64,000 nucleotides of DNA from R-RK-3 sp963842775. Lineage in GTDB: Bacteria > Pseudomonadota > Alphaproteobacteria > Rhizobiales > Rhodomicrobiaceae. A model generated the notes under the pieces. That model was given only the letters and a program-made list of their open reading frames with translations, was not told where the DNA came from and made no database searches. This document shows positions 11,583 through 20,953 of the stretch, piece after piece. The stretch is from assembly GCA_963842775.1 (NCBI GenBank), contig CAWJHQ010000001.1, positions 372,001-436,000 of the forward strand, read 5' to 3'. The position numbers and the translations under genes are program-made. How positions within the stretch are numbered: the stretch's first letter is position 1; every line of letters begins with the position of its first letter.

Positions 11583-12599
11583 TCAATGCACGCGGCTGAT
11601 GCAGAACTCCACCGCGTCCAGCAGTGCGGATTTCTCGCGTCCGCCGGGGAAGATCGCCAGCGCCTCGCACGCCATCAGGCCATAATGGCGCGCCCGGTCG
11701 ATCGTGTCGTCGAGGGCGCCGTATTTTTGCAGCAATGAGATGGCGCGCTCCAGATCGCCCTCGCGGGGCTCGCTCTCCTGCAAGGTGCGCTGCCAGAAGG
11801 CGCGCTCGTCCTCGCTGCCGCGCCGGAGCGCCAGAACCACCGGCAGGGTGATTTTCCCCTCGCGAAAGTCGTCGCCGATGGTCTTGCCGAGCCTCGCCTG
11901 CTCGCCGGAATAGTCGAGCGCGTCGTCCACGAGTTGGAAGGCCAGGCCCAGATTTCTGCCATAGGAGCGCAGCGCCGCCTGCTCCTCGGCGGGCCGCTCG
12001 GCGATGATGCCGCCCACTTCGGCGGCGGCGGAAAACAGCGCCGCCGTCTTGGCGTCGATGACCGACATATATTCATCTTCGGTGGTGGCGATGTTCTTCG
12101 ACACGGAAAGCTGGAACACTTCGCCCTCGGCAATGACAACGGCGGCGTTGGAGAGCACCCGAAGCGCGCCCATCGACCCCACCTCGACCATCATCTTGAA
12201 CGCCTGGCCGAGGAGAAAATCGCCGACCAGCACGCTCGCCTCATTGCCCCAGAGCACCCGCGCCGCGATCTTGCCGCGCCGCAAATCGCTTTCGTCGACC
12301 ACATCGTCATGCAGCAGCGTGGCGGTGTGCATGAATTCGACGCTGGCCGCCAGCTTGACGTGGCCCGTATCGTTATAACCGCAGAGCTTGGCCGCGGCGA
12401 TGGTCAGCATCGGGCGTATCCGTTTGCCGCCGCTATCGATCAGATGCCGCGCCAGTTCCGGTATCAGATCGACGTCGGAACGGGCCTTGTCGAGAATGAT
12501 CTCGTTGACCCGCTCCATGTCGTCGCCGACCAGAGCCATGAGCGGCTTCAGCCTGTCGAGCGGCTCGCGCTTTTCCTCTAACGGGACGACCACACCCAC
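11583..12599 (-). CDS. ispB: Octaprenyl/polyprenyl diphosphate synthase
   Basis: Trans-prenyltransferase that builds the ubiquinone side chain from farnesyl diphosphate and isopentenyl diphosphate. The first aspartate-rich motif is LLHDDVVDESDLR and the second is QLVDDALDY; RPMLTIAAA and GKTIGDDF are further conserved blocks. I place the start at GTG 12599 (MGVVVPLEEKR, AAAGAGG upstream), giving 338 residues, the family length. A longer frame to 12752 adds 51 unlikely basic residues. It is divergent from the DUF2007 gene, a common arrangement in Hyphomicrobiales. The chain length (octa versus deca) cannot be read from sequence. Confidence 0.92.
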   Translation of the reverse strand: MGVVVPLEEKREPLDRLKPLMALVGDDMERVNEIILDKARSDVDLIPELARHLIDSGGKRIRPMLTIAAAKLCGYNDTGHVKLAASVEFMHTATLLHDDVVDESDLRRGKIAARVLWGNEASVLVGDFLLGQAFKMMVEVGSMGALRVLSNAAVVIAEGEVFQLSVSKNIATTEDEYMSVIDAKTAALFSAAAEVGGIIAERPAEEQAALRSYGRNLGLAFQLVDDALDYSGEQARLGKTIGDDFREGKITLPVVLALRRGSEDERAFWQRTLQESEPREGDLERAISLLQKYGALDDTIDRARHYGLMACEALAIFPGGREKSALLDAVEFCISRVH

Positions 12600-12829
12600 T
12601 TCGCGCCTCTTTCTGATGGAACGCTCTCTTCCGCGAAGTATTAGCCTTACCCTTTCGCGCCGGGTCAAGCTTGCATCTTGTCCATGCGACGATGTAATCA
12701 TCGCAGCTTCCCGGTTACCGTCGCCGGGAGGACAAAGCTTTGATTTCGGCACGGGACTGCCCGGTTACAAGGCGGAACCAGTTGGCACGTAAGCCGTGAT
12801 TGCAAGGGTGCGGCATTGTTGGAGGCGAT

Positions 12830-13060
12830 ATGAAAGAGCTGATGAAGAGCAACAACCCAGTGCTGTTGACTTATATCGACGCGCTCTTGAACGAAGCGAA
12901 TATCGATCATGAGATCGCCGATCTCCATATCGGCACTCTGGACGGCGTGATCGGCGCATTGGCGCGGCGGGTGATGGTGAACGAAGAGGACTACGAAGCC
13001 GCCAGGGAGATCGTCAGCACGGCTATTGCCAACCCGCCGCCGCAACCCGATGCCGAGTGA
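12830..13060 (+). CDS. DUF2007 family small protein
   Basis: A 76-residue soluble protein of the putative signal-transducing DUF2007 family: LLTYIDALLNEANIDHEIAD, then a hydrophobic core and RRVMVNEEDYEAAREI. The start at ATG 12830 is preceded by GGAGGCGAT. Its stop codon overlaps or abuts the next gene, suggesting co-transcription with the methyltransferase. The biochemical role of the family is not known. Confidence 0.85.
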   Translation: MKELMKSNNPVLLTYIDALLNEANIDHEIADLHIGTLDGVIGALARRVMVNEEDYEAAREIVSTAIANPPPQPDAE

Positions 13061-13083
13061 CGTGGAGGCGCCGCAAGGCCAGC

Positions 13084-13848
13084 ATGGAGACCACCGAGGA
13101 CGCCTTTCTCGGCGGCAAGCTGATGATCGCGCAGCCAGTGCATGGTTCCCGTGCCGGTCTCGATGCGGTGTTCCTCGCAGCCGCGTGCCCGGCGAAAGCC
13201 GGCGAGCGGGTGCTGGATGCGGGCGCGGGCAGCGGCATCGTGGCGCTGGCTATCGCGCGCCGGGTGGAGGGCGTGGACGTCGCAGGGGTGGAAATCGACG
13301 CCGATCTCTGCGAATTGGCCCGCCATAATGCGCTGCGCAACGATCTTGCCGATCGCGCGGCCTTTCATTGCGGCGATGTCGGCGCTCCGCTCAGCCAGCT
13401 TTTCGCATTGGGGTTGGCGCCGGACAGCTTCGACCACGCGGTTGCCAATCCGCCGTTCCTCGAGGCCGGCGAGGCGCGGCTGCCGCCGGCTCCGATGCTG
13501 AGCCGCGCCCATCATGCCTCCGCTGCCGGCGAGTTGGAAAGCTGGATCAAATGCCTTGCCGCCTTCGTCAAGCCGCGAGGGACGGTCACGATCGTACATC
13601 GGGCGGATGCGCTTCCGCGGCTGCTCGGCTTTTTGCGAGGACGCTTCGGCGGGCTGTCGGTTTATCCGCTCTATCCGCGCGAACATATGCCCGCAACGCG
13701 CATTCTGATTCAGGGGCGCAAGGGCAGCCGCGCGCCGCTTCGGCTCATGCGCGGCATGGTTCTGCATGGCGCCGGAAACGCATTCACCGCCGAGGCCGAG
13801 CCGATATTACGCAATGGCTCGGGCCTTGAACTTGCGCCGGCGGAATAG
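13084..13848 (+). CDS. tRNA1(Val) A37 N6-methyltransferase-like SAM enzyme
   Basis: Class I Rossmann methyltransferase of the TrmN6/YfiC type. The SAM-binding motif is RVLDAGAGSGIVALAIARR, and the N6-adenine signature NPPF occurs in HAVANPPFLEAGE. The C-terminal half (LYPREHMPATRILIQGRKG) fits the family. I prefer ATG 13084 (METTEDAFLGG); a GTG at 13057 overlapping the upstream stop would add nine residues. The position between DUF2007 and an S49 peptidase is conserved in the order. Substrate assignment is by family only. Confidence 0.85.
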   Translation: METTEDAFLGGKLMIAQPVHGSRAGLDAVFLAAACPAKAGERVLDAGAGSGIVALAIARRVEGVDVAGVEIDADLCELARHNALRNDLADRAAFHCGDVGAPLSQLFALGLAPDSFDHAVANPPFLEAGEARLPPAPMLSRAHHASAAGELESWIKCLAAFVKPRGTVTIVHRADALPRLLGFLRGRFGGLSVYPLYPREHMPATRILIQGRKGSRAPLRLMRGMVLHGAGNAFTAEAEPILRNGSGLELAPAE

Positions 13849-13994
13849 CATCTGCAAAGCATGGATAAACTGGGGGAAAAGCTTGGCATGGCTGTGGATT
13901 CGCTGCCACAGCGCGTCGTCCCCTCCTTTTGCCGGAAACAGTTCGTTCACACCTTTTCCTCATCCTTCAAACACCCTTGGTCACAGCTTAAGCA

Positions 13995-14855
13995 ATGAAT
14001 CTGCCGAAGAAAATCAGACGCCTTTTTCGCCGTGACCCGGTCGTGCCGGTCATCCGCCTGACGGGTGTCATCGGCGCCGCGACGCCGCTGCGTCAGGGCA
14101 TGTCGATCTCGAACCTCGCCAATACGCTCGACCGCGCGTTCTCGATGGGCGGCCGCGCGGTGGCCATTCAGGTGAATTCGCCGGGCGGCTCGGCGGTGCA
14201 GTCGCGCCTCATCTATCAGCGCATCCGCGATCTGGCGCGGGAAAAGAACGTCCGCGTCTATATGTTCGCCGAAGATGTCGCGGCGTCGGGCGGCTATATG
14301 ATCATGTGCGCGGGCGACGAAATTTACGCCGACAGCTCCTCGATCATCGGCTCGATCGGCGTCATCTATGCCGGCTTCGGTTTCGTGGATCTGATCGAAA
14401 AGATCGGCGTGCAGCGCCGGGTGCACACCGCAGGCGAGCGCAAGATGATGCTCGACAGTTTCCAGCCGGAAAAGCCGGAGGATATCGTCCGCCTGAAGGC
14501 TCTTCAGGCTGAAATCCACAAGGACTTCGCCGATCTCGTGCGCGAGCGGCGGGGTAAGAAGATCGAAGCCGCGGAGCCCCAGTTATTCACAGGCGAATTC
14601 TGGAGCGGGAGGCAAGCACTTGAACTTGGCCTCGTTGATGGCATCATGGATGTGAGGACGAAAATGCGCGAGCTGTACGGCGAGAACGTCCGGCTCAAGC
14701 TGGTTTCCGCCGAGCGAGGTCTGTTTCGCCGGCGCATTCCGGGCGTCCTCTCGGCCTTCGACGCTTCCGTCGCGCGACATGCGGCGATGAGTATTGCGGA
14801 TGACGCAATCTCGGCCATCGAGGCAAGAGCAATTTGGGCAAGGTTTGGCTTTTAG
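13995..14855 (+). CDS. S49 family serine peptidase (SppA/SohB-like)
   Basis: A 286-residue membrane-associated peptidase likely to act on signal peptides or membrane proteins. The Ser nucleophile sits in VAASGGYMIMCAG, the conserved VNSPGGSAV block lies before it, and SSIIGSIGVIYAGFG follows. A basic N-terminus (LPKKIRRLFRRD) replaces the usual signal anchor. The stop codon TAG (14853-14855) is the first three bases of the TAGAGC terminus of an interspersed repeat. It is downstream of the methyltransferase on the same strand. Confidence 0.9.
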   Translation: MNLPKKIRRLFRRDPVVPVIRLTGVIGAATPLRQGMSISNLANTLDRAFSMGGRAVAIQVNSPGGSAVQSRLIYQRIRDLAREKNVRVYMFAEDVAASGGYMIMCAGDEIYADSSSIIGSIGVIYAGFGFVDLIEKIGVQRRVHTAGERKMMLDSFQPEKPEDIVRLKALQAEIHKDFADLVRERRGKKIEAAEPQLFTGEFWSGRQALELGLVDGIMDVRTKMRELYGENVRLKLVSAERGLFRRRIPGVLSAFDASVARHAAMSIADDAISAIEARAIWARFGF

Positions 14856-14940
14856 AGCATGACCCTCGTGGGAGTGTATGCCGGTCCCGCGAAAGATCAT
14901 GCTCAAACAAAGAGATAGCGCCCGTTCTATCTGCATCGGA
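14853..14940. repeat. Interspersed palindromic repeat (GAGCATGA...TCATGCTC family)
   Basis: Inverted arms GAGCATGA and TCATGCTC surround a GGTCCCGCGAAAGA core, followed by CAAACAAAGAGATAG and a TCTGCATCGGAACGGA remnant. The same family occurs at 36181-36295 and inside the group I intron near 27043-27150. Its left end supplies the stop codon of the S49 peptidase. Confidence 0.7.
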
Positions 14941-14992
14941 ACGGATCAGGCTCTGGCCAAACGTGTAATGTACGGCGTTGTTGAGGTGTATG

Positions 14993-15191
14993 ATGTTGCC
15001 GCAAATGATGATCATCGCTGGAATGAGCGTCGCCCTTTGGGTCGCCGCTCGCTGGATCAGGCGGGAAGTCGCCAGGGTCGATTTCGGAGATGCGCCGCAC
15101 GCAGACCTCGCTGGACCGCGTGCACAGCAATCGGATGCCGCGGCTGCAATTGGACTCCGAAACCGGCCGCTACTACCCGGTCAAATATTAG
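14993..15191 (+). CDS. Small single-pass membrane protein, frameshifted near 15084
   Basis: ATG 14993 (GAGGTGTATG upstream) encodes MLPQMMIIAGMSVALWVAAR, one membrane helix, then RWIRREVARVD. One extra base near 15084 breaks the frame. In the shifted frame the chain continues RTQTSLDRV and ends SETGRYYPVKY before TAG at 15189. An SETGxYxPVK-type ending in a 65-residue membrane protein after the S49 gene resembles a small uncharacterised family of this order; this comparison is from memory. No function is known. Confidence 0.6.
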
Positions 15192-15334
15192 CCATCCGGC
15201 GGCATTGGCGCATTCATGGTGGGCGGGCGTGGGTTCGTTCGCCATCAAGCTGCCCGCAAGGCGGCGATGCGATGGGCTGAAACCGCAATGCTCGCGACCA
15301 ACGAAGCATTGGTGAGATTCTAGCATTCGCCGGC

Positions 15335-16120
15335 GTGCTGGCGATCCTTGCTGCCTGGGAACTTCTCGCACCACGGCGGAGCCAACAACTGCCCCGCTCA
15401 ACGCGTTGGCCCAGCAACTTCGGCGTTGTCGTGCTTGATACGCTACTGGTGCGGCTCCTGTTCCCGACGACCGCCATCGGGTTGGCTCTGGTTTGTGAGG
15501 CGCAAGGCTGGGGCCTGTTTCAGGCCATGGCGCTTCCGGCGTGGGCGGCAATCCCGCTCGCTATCGTAGTGCTGGACTTGGCAATCTATCTGCAGCATGT
15601 CTTGTTTCATGCCGTGCCCGCATTGTGGCGCCTGCACCGGATGCACCACGCGGACCAAGAAATCGACGTAACGACAGGCGTCCGGTTCCACCCTGTCGAA
15701 ATCATACTATCCATGGCCATCAAGCTCGGCGTCGTTGCCGCGCTTGGCCCCCCTCCTGTTGCAGTCCTTATCTTCGAGATTCTGCTCAACGCAACTTCGA
15801 TGTTCAACCACAGCAATGTGCGTATGCCGCTGTGGCTGGATAAGGTGCTGCGCTGGATTGTCGTCACCCCCGACATGCACCGTGTCCACCATTCAATTGT
15901 GGTGCGCGAAACCAATAGCAACTTCGGGTTCAATCTGCCGTGGTGGGATCGCATATTTGGGACGTACCGCGCCCAGCCAGCCGCGGGCCACGATGGCATG
16001 ACCATTGGCATTCAACATTTTCGTGGAGTTGGGGAGCAGCGGCTTGATCGTATGCTCACGCAGCCATTCCGTGACGATGACAGGGGTTATCCACTAGGGC
16101 GGCGCGAGACCGATAGCTGA
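15335..16120 (+). CDS. Sterol desaturase / fatty acid hydroxylase superfamily membrane protein
   Basis: Di-iron integral membrane oxygenase type. The histidine clusters are HVLFH, HRMHH, HSN (in MFNHSN) and HRVHH, with several hydrophobic segments between. 261 residues are read from GTG 15335. The natural N-terminus may lie further left: ATG 15288 opens MLATNEALVRF in another frame that would join at LAFAGVLAIL if the frame were corrected. Substrate (sterol, hopanoid or fatty acid) cannot be told. It is on the plus strand, without obvious operon partners. Confidence 0.82.
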   Translation: MLAILAAWELLAPRRSQQLPRSTRWPSNFGVVVLDTLLVRLLFPTTAIGLALVCEAQGWGLFQAMALPAWAAIPLAIVVLDLAIYLQHVLFHAVPALWRLHRMHHADQEIDVTTGVRFHPVEIILSMAIKLGVVAALGPPPVAVLIFEILLNATSMFNHSNVRMPLWLDKVLRWIVVTPDMHRVHHSIVVRETNSNFGFNLPWWDRIFGTYRAQPAAGHDGMTIGIQHFRGVGEQRLDRMLTQPFRDDDRGYPLGRRETDS

Positions 16121-16253
16121 GCGGCCATGCTGGTCACCAGAGGCCGGCCAGCCCGACCCATCACCAACGGGATAAACGGCCATCGCCAGGATTAACGTCT
16201 TGGCGAACAACGTTCTCCAGCTCCACAATCGGGAAAGCCGGAGAACGCGAGGG

Positions 16254-17422
16254 ATGGATTTCGATTTAGCCGAAGAGCACCGCATGCTTCAGGAACTCGT
16301 CGCCCGTTTTGTGCGCGACGAGCTGATGCCGCTGGAGGCGGCCGTGCTGGCGCGCGAGGCCGATGGCCACGAGGTGGCGTTGACGCTTGACGAAAAGGCT
16401 CCGATCGATGTGCGCTCGCGCGAGCTCGGCTTGTGGGGGCTGGACGCGCCGGAAGAGGTCGGCGGCTGCGGACTTGCCGGCGGTTGCGATGGTCGGCGTC
16501 AACATCGAAATGGGCAAGACCATAACGCCGTATGTGCTGCCGCCCGACTCCCCGAACCTCAGAATGCTGATGGCGACGGCGAATGAGGACCAGCGCGAGC
16601 GCTATCTCGTACCCTATGTGCAGCACGGCACCATTTCGGCCATCGGCATTTCGGAGCCCGGCGCCGGCGCGGACCCTGCCGCGATGACCACCCATGCCAA
16701 GCGCGACGGCGGCGACTGGATCATCAACGGCCGCAAGATCTGGATCAGCCGCGCGGCCAATGCCGATTTCACCATATTGATGGCCGTGACCGACAAGGCG
16801 AAGGCGGCGCGGGGAGGCATCTCCGCGTTCCTGATCGACAAGGGCACGCCGGGATTCAACGTGCTGCGCCGCATCCCGATGATCGGCGGTCATGTCACCT
16901 ATGAAGTCGCGCTGGAAGATTGCCGCGTGCCCGCAGCCAATCTGCTGGGGACGGAAGGTCAGGGCTTCGCGCCGATGCAGCTCCGCCTGTCGACGCGGCG
17001 TCTGGAGATGGCCGCGACCTGTATCGGCGCCGCCGAGCGCGCGCTCGACATGATGTGCGAGCATGCCAGGCAGCGCTCGACCTTCGGTGTTCCGCTCGCC
17101 GACCGGCAGGCCATCCAATGGTGGGTGGCGGATGCGGCGGCCAAGATTCGTGCGGCTCGTCTGATGACCTACGAAACGCGCGTGGAAACTCGACCAGCAA
17201 CGGGATGTGCGAACCGACATTTCCATGGTGAAGGTCTATGCGACGGAAATGGCGTGGGACATCATCGACAAGGCGATGCAGACTTTCGGCGCCATGGGCA
17301 TGACCAAGGAAATGCCGTTGCAGCTCATGGCGGCGCAGGCGCGGCTGATGCGCATCTATGACGGGCCGTCGGAAGTGCATCGCTGGGTGGTGGCGCGCAA
17401 TATTCTCGGGCTGAAACGCTGA
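16254..17422 (+). CDS. Acyl-CoA dehydrogenase family protein, two frameshifts
   Basis: FAD enzyme that oxidises acyl-CoA to enoyl-CoA. ATG 16254 starts MDFDLAEEHRMLQELVARFV. Reading one frame over after about 16466 gives the family blocks ISAIGISEPGAGADPAAM and DWIINGRKIWIS; after about 17180 the original order of motifs resumes with QTFGAMGMTKEMPLQ and RIYDGPSEVHRWVVARNIL. Each break is one extra base, and correcting both yields about 389 residues, the expected size. The next gene is an enoyl-CoA hydratase 12 bp downstream, so the pair probably works in one beta-oxidation-like pathway. Acyl specificity is unknown. Confidence 0.87.
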
Positions 17423-17434
17423 TGAGGTACTGGA

Positions 17435-18217
17435 ATGGTCGCTGAGCGATATGGCGATGTGTCGGTCGCGCTGGAGGGCCACGTCGCCCGCGTCGAGCTG
17501 CGCCGGCCGCCGCATAATTATGTGAGCGTCGGGCTGCTGCGCGATCTGGCCGATGCGCTGGAGGCGCTGGATGGCGAGCCGGCTTGCCGTGCCGTCGTCC
17601 TCGCGTCCGAGGGCAAGAGCTTCTGTGCCGGCGCCGATCTCGCGAGCAAGGAGCGCGGCATGGGCTCCGATCCGGCGAGCATCAATCCGCTTTACGTGGA
17701 GGCGGTGCGACTGTTCGCCTGCCGCAAGCCGATCGTCGCGGAGATTCAAGGCGCGGCGGTGGGCGCGGGGCTTGGCCTGTCGCTGGTCGCGGACTTCCGG
17801 GTTGCATCGCCCGAGGCGCGTTTCGCCGCCAATTTCGTCAAGATCGGCTTTCATCCCGGCTTCGGCCTCACCTACACCTTGCCGCGATTGATCGGCATCC
17901 AGCGCGCCAGCCTGATGTTTCAGACCGGCCGCCGCATCAGGGCCGAAGAGGCTTTTGCATGGGGGCTGGTGGATGTCGTCGCGGTGCCGGATCAGCTCGG
18001 CGCGGAGGCGCGCCGCCTCGCCGAGGAGATCGCGGAGAACGCGCCGCTTGCCGTGCAATCGACCCGCGCGACCTTGCGTCAGGGACTCGCCGCAGCGGTG
18101 AAGGCGCAGACCGATCACGAATTCGCCGAGCAGTCCTGGCAGGTGAAGACGGAGGATTTCGCCGAAGGCGTGCGCGCGGTCAGCGAGCGGCGGGTCGGGA
18201 GGTTCAAGGGTTCTTGA
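17435..18217 (+). CDS. Enoyl-CoA hydratase/isomerase family protein
   Basis: A 260-residue crotonase-fold enzyme that hydrates or isomerises enoyl-CoA thioesters. Oxyanion-hole segments are SFCAGADLAS and QGAAVGAGLGLSLVADFR. The position of the usual catalytic Glu reads FVKIGFHPGFG, so the canonical hydratase glutamate pair is not clearly complete and isomerase or hydrolase activity is possible. It starts 12 bp after the acyl-CoA dehydrogenase and is probably co-transcribed with it. Confidence 0.87.
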   Translation: MVAERYGDVSVALEGHVARVELRRPPHNYVSVGLLRDLADALEALDGEPACRAVVLASEGKSFCAGADLASKERGMGSDPASINPLYVEAVRLFACRKPIVAEIQGAAVGAGLGLSLVADFRVASPEARFAANFVKIGFHPGFGLTYTLPRLIGIQRASLMFQTGRRIRAEEAFAWGLVDVVAVPDQLGAEARRLAEEIAENAPLAVQSTRATLRQGLAAAVKAQTDHEFAEQSWQVKTEDFAEGVRAVSERRVGRFKGS

Positions 18218-18284
18218 CCCTCCGGAGGGGCGCGGCAAGCCGGTCTACGGCCCCGGATCGAGCGGATCGAGCAGCGAGGCGTCG

Positions 18285-18929
18285 TCATTTTGCGGTGAAT
18301 TCACCCGGGTCGGAAACCGGCCACATCCGCATCAGCTCGGCCGGGAACGGCCGCAGCAGATCGTTCGGGTCCGGCTCCAGCGGCGACAGCCAGCGGTGAT
18401 AGGCGTCCGGCGGCAGAATGACCGGCATCCGGTCGTGAATGCCGCCGATCAGCTCATTGGCGGGGCAGGTCAGGATGCAGAATGTGCGGATGAATTCGCC
18501 GCTCGCCGGGTCTTTCCAATTCTCCCAGATCCCGGCGAGGCCGAATGGCGAGCCGTCCGCCATGCCGATGGCGAAAGGCTGTTTCGGCGGCGTGGTCTTG
18601 CGCCATTCGAAGAAATTGTCGACCGGCACGATGCAGCGGCGCCTGGCATAGGCCTCGCGGTAGCTGGCGAGATTCGCCACCGTCTCGGACCGCGCATTGA
18701 TCGGCTTGCGCCCGCCATTGGCGTCTTTGCACCAATAGGGGATCAGCCCCCAGCGCAGCCGATCGCGATGATACAAGCCGGTTTTCGGATGGCGCCGGAT
18801 GACCCAGAAATCCTGCGACGGCGCGCCATTATAGCGGGTGGCGCGCGTTTCGCCGTCGATGGGTTCCTCCGGCACCACGAGGTCAAGGCCCGGCAGCGTC
18901 TTGTCGGATTGTGTAAATCGTCCACACAT
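18285..18929 (-). CDS. SOS response-associated peptidase family (SRAP/YedK/HMCES-like)
   Basis: Sensor of abasic sites in single-stranded DNA that crosslinks to the lesion through its N-terminal Cys. MCGRFTQ gives catalytic Cys2 after Met removal. The other conserved residues appear in RYNGAPSQ (Asn), NFFEWRK (Glu) and GIHDRMPVIL (His). Length is 214 residues, within family range. It stands alone on the minus strand between the hydratase and the DJ-1 genes, and its 5' side abuts an interspersed repeat. Confidence 0.93.
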   Translation of the reverse strand: MCGRFTQSDKTLPGLDLVVPEEPIDGETRATRYNGAPSQDFWVIRRHPKTGLYHRDRLRWGLIPYWCKDANGGRKPINARSETVANLASYREAYARRRCIVPVDNFFEWRKTTPPKQPFAIGMADGSPFGLAGIWENWKDPASGEFIRTFCILTCPANELIGGIHDRMPVILPPDAYHRWLSPLEPDPNDLLRPFPAELMRMWPVSDPGEFTAK

Positions 18930-18938
18930 CCGCTTTAT

Positions 18939-19041
18939 CTAAGCAGGTTTTCGTTGGTTACCCAACAAAAGACCTGCTTAGATTCTTTGTTGGCGCATCA
19001 TTTTCTCGCGAAAACCGGAAGACCACTTTTCGCAATGATGC
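18939..19041. repeat. Interspersed repeat with CTAAGCAGGT / ACCTGCTTAG inverted arms
   Basis: A long inverted repeat: CTAAGCAGGTTTTCGTTGG... then ...CCAACAAAAGACCTGCTTAG, followed by a segment CATCATTTTCTCGCGAAAACCGG ending GCAATGATGC. The same unit occurs reversed at 38760-38884. No coding content. Confidence 0.7.
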
Positions 19042-19077
19042 TTGGCACGGAGCGTTTCGATCCGCGACCGCCGGGGA

Positions 19078-19752
19078 TCAAGCGGCCATCGCCCGCTCGA
19101 TCGCGGCCCGGTAGTCGCCGAGACGCTTGGCGTAGATCGGGTTGATCGCATCCAGCACCTCGGCGGGCGCGCTGCCGGGATTGCCCGACCGGAAGGGCGG
19201 GGCGGGGTCATATTCGACCGCAAGCTGGATGCGCTGCGCGACCTCGGGGCCGGCAACCTCGGCCATGACGGTCAGGCCGAAATCGATCCCCGCCGTCACA
19301 CCGCCGCCGGTGAACACATTGCCGTCCCGCACGACGCGGGCCTTCTCATGCGTCGCGCCGACAAGCGGCAGCAGATCCGTATAGGCCCAATGCGTCGTCG
19401 CGCGCTTGGCCTTAAGCAGGCCCGCCGCGCCGAGAACGAAGGCGCCGGTACAGACCGAGGTGACATATTTCGCGCCCGCAGCCTGGCGGCGGACAAAATC
19501 GATGGTCTCCGCATCGTTCAGCACGGCCGGAACCCCCATTCCGCCCGGCACGCATATGAGATCGAGAGGGCCGCACGCCGCGAAACTCTGGTTCGGCACG
19601 AGGCCGAGCCCGCTATCGCCGAGCACCGGATCGAGCGTCTTGGCGACGATGCTCACCTTTGCGCCCGGCAGCCGGGAGAGGATCTCGAACGGGCCGGTCA
19701 GGTCGAGCTGAGTGAGATTGGGGAAGAGGACGAAGCCGATTTCGAAAGCCAT
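19078..19752 (-). CDS. DJ-1/PfpI family protein (isonitrile hydratase-like)
   Basis: A 224-residue protein of the class I glutamine amidotransferase-like DJ-1 superfamily. The nucleophile elbow is TSVCTGAFVLGAAGLL with Cys, and the conserved THWAYTDLLP block follows. The N-terminal MAFEIGFVLFPNLTQLDLTG is typical of the GlxA/isonitrile-hydratase branch. I take ATG 19752; an in-frame ATG lies nine bases upstream. It directly follows, and overlaps the end of, a GlxA-type regulator with the same domain, suggesting a regulator/enzyme pair. The substrate is not known. Confidence 0.85.
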   Translation of the reverse strand: MAFEIGFVLFPNLTQLDLTGPFEILSRLPGAKVSIVAKTLDPVLGDSGLGLVPNQSFAACGPLDLICVPGGMGVPAVLNDAETIDFVRRQAAGAKYVTSVCTGAFVLGAAGLLKAKRATTHWAYTDLLPLVGATHEKARVVRDGNVFTGGGVTAGIDFGLTVMAEVAGPEVAQRIQLAVEYDPAPPFRSGNPGSAPAEVLDAINPIYAKRLGDYRAAIERAMAA

Positions 19753-20739
19753 GAGGTACATCCATTGGTTTTGAAGAGACTGCGGAATTCCGACGGCGAG
19801 ACGGAGAGAATGCGGGCGAAGGCGCGATCCATGCGCCGCAGCGAACCGAAGCCGCATTGACGCGCGACCGCCTCGATGGAGGCGTCGGTCTCCAGCAGCG
19901 CGCGGCGTGCGGCGTCGATGCGGACGCGCTCGACGAATGCGGCGGGGGTGGCGTTCAATTCGCGGCGGAAGCGGCGGCTCAGGGTAGCGCAGCGACAGGC
20001 CTGCCTCCTGGGCCAGCCTGTCGACATTCCAGGACGCGGAGGGCGCGGCGAGGACGCTCTCGGTCAGTCTGGCGAGCCGCTTGTCGGATGCGGATTGCCC
20101 GGCGAGTTCAGCCGAAAACTGGCTCTGTCCGCCCGGCCTGATCCGGTAGACGACATGCCGGCGCGCCACCGCCAGCGTCACTTCGCGGCCGTGATCCGCC
20201 TCGATCATCGCCAGCGCCAGATCGATGCCCGCCGTCACCCCGGCGGAGGTCCAGATGCCGCCGTCTTCGATGTGGATCGCGTCGCCGTCCACTTCCACCT
20301 GCGGCCGGAAACGGCGGAGCTGCGCGACGGCGTTCCAGTGTGTCGCGGCGCGGCGGCCGTCGAGCAGCCCTGCGGCAGCCAGGAGAAACGCGCCGGTGCA
20401 GACGGAGGCAATGCGCCGGACACGGCCCTTGGCGAGGCCGAGAATTCTGGTGGTTTCGCCCGCTTCGAGGACCGCGCGCAGCCTGCGATCACCTCCCGCC
20501 GCGATCAGCGTATCGATTTGCGCCAGCCTTTCGGCATCGATCCCGGCGAAGCTGCGGTCGGCGCAGATGCGCAGGCCGGAAGACAATTCAACCGGCCCCG
20601 CTTCGGGTGCGGCCAGTTCGATGCGGTAGGCCGTCTGCCCGAGTTCGTCATTGGCGGCGGCAAACATTTGCAACGGACCGGTGACGTCCAGAATCTGGAC
20701 GCCGCGGAATGCCAGCATCGTAACGGATCGCGGTTGCAT
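19698..20739 (-). CDS. GlxA-type transcriptional regulator (DJ-1 domain plus AraC HTH), one frameshift
   Basis: Transcription factor with an N-terminal DJ-1/PfpI ligand domain and a C-terminal AraC DNA-binding domain. From ATG 20739 the first part reads MLAFRGVQILDVTGPLQMF, with the nucleophile Cys in IASVCTGAFLLAAAGLLDG and THWNAVAQLRRF. One extra base near 19984 breaks GLSLR-TLSRRFRREL. The shifted frame carries the HTH (ARQCGFGSLRRMDRAFARI and SPSEFRSLF). As read, its 3' end overlaps the downstream DJ-1 gene by about 54 bp, which may be another artefact. Confidence 0.85.
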
Positions 20740-20953
20740 GGGCCGAGAATATCGCATGACGCGCTTGGCCCAAAGGCCAGTTGGCAGTCATTTCAGGCCA
20801 TCGGGCCAACCCGCCGCTCCGTGATCGAAAGTCATCGCCAAAGCACAGAGGCTATCCCGTCAGCGCGAATATCAGTTTGATTTAATTTGCGAAGATTTCA
20901 TTTTTCATTAATTCCCATCGGCGAAACTCACTCCAAAGTAAGGGAGTAGGGTT

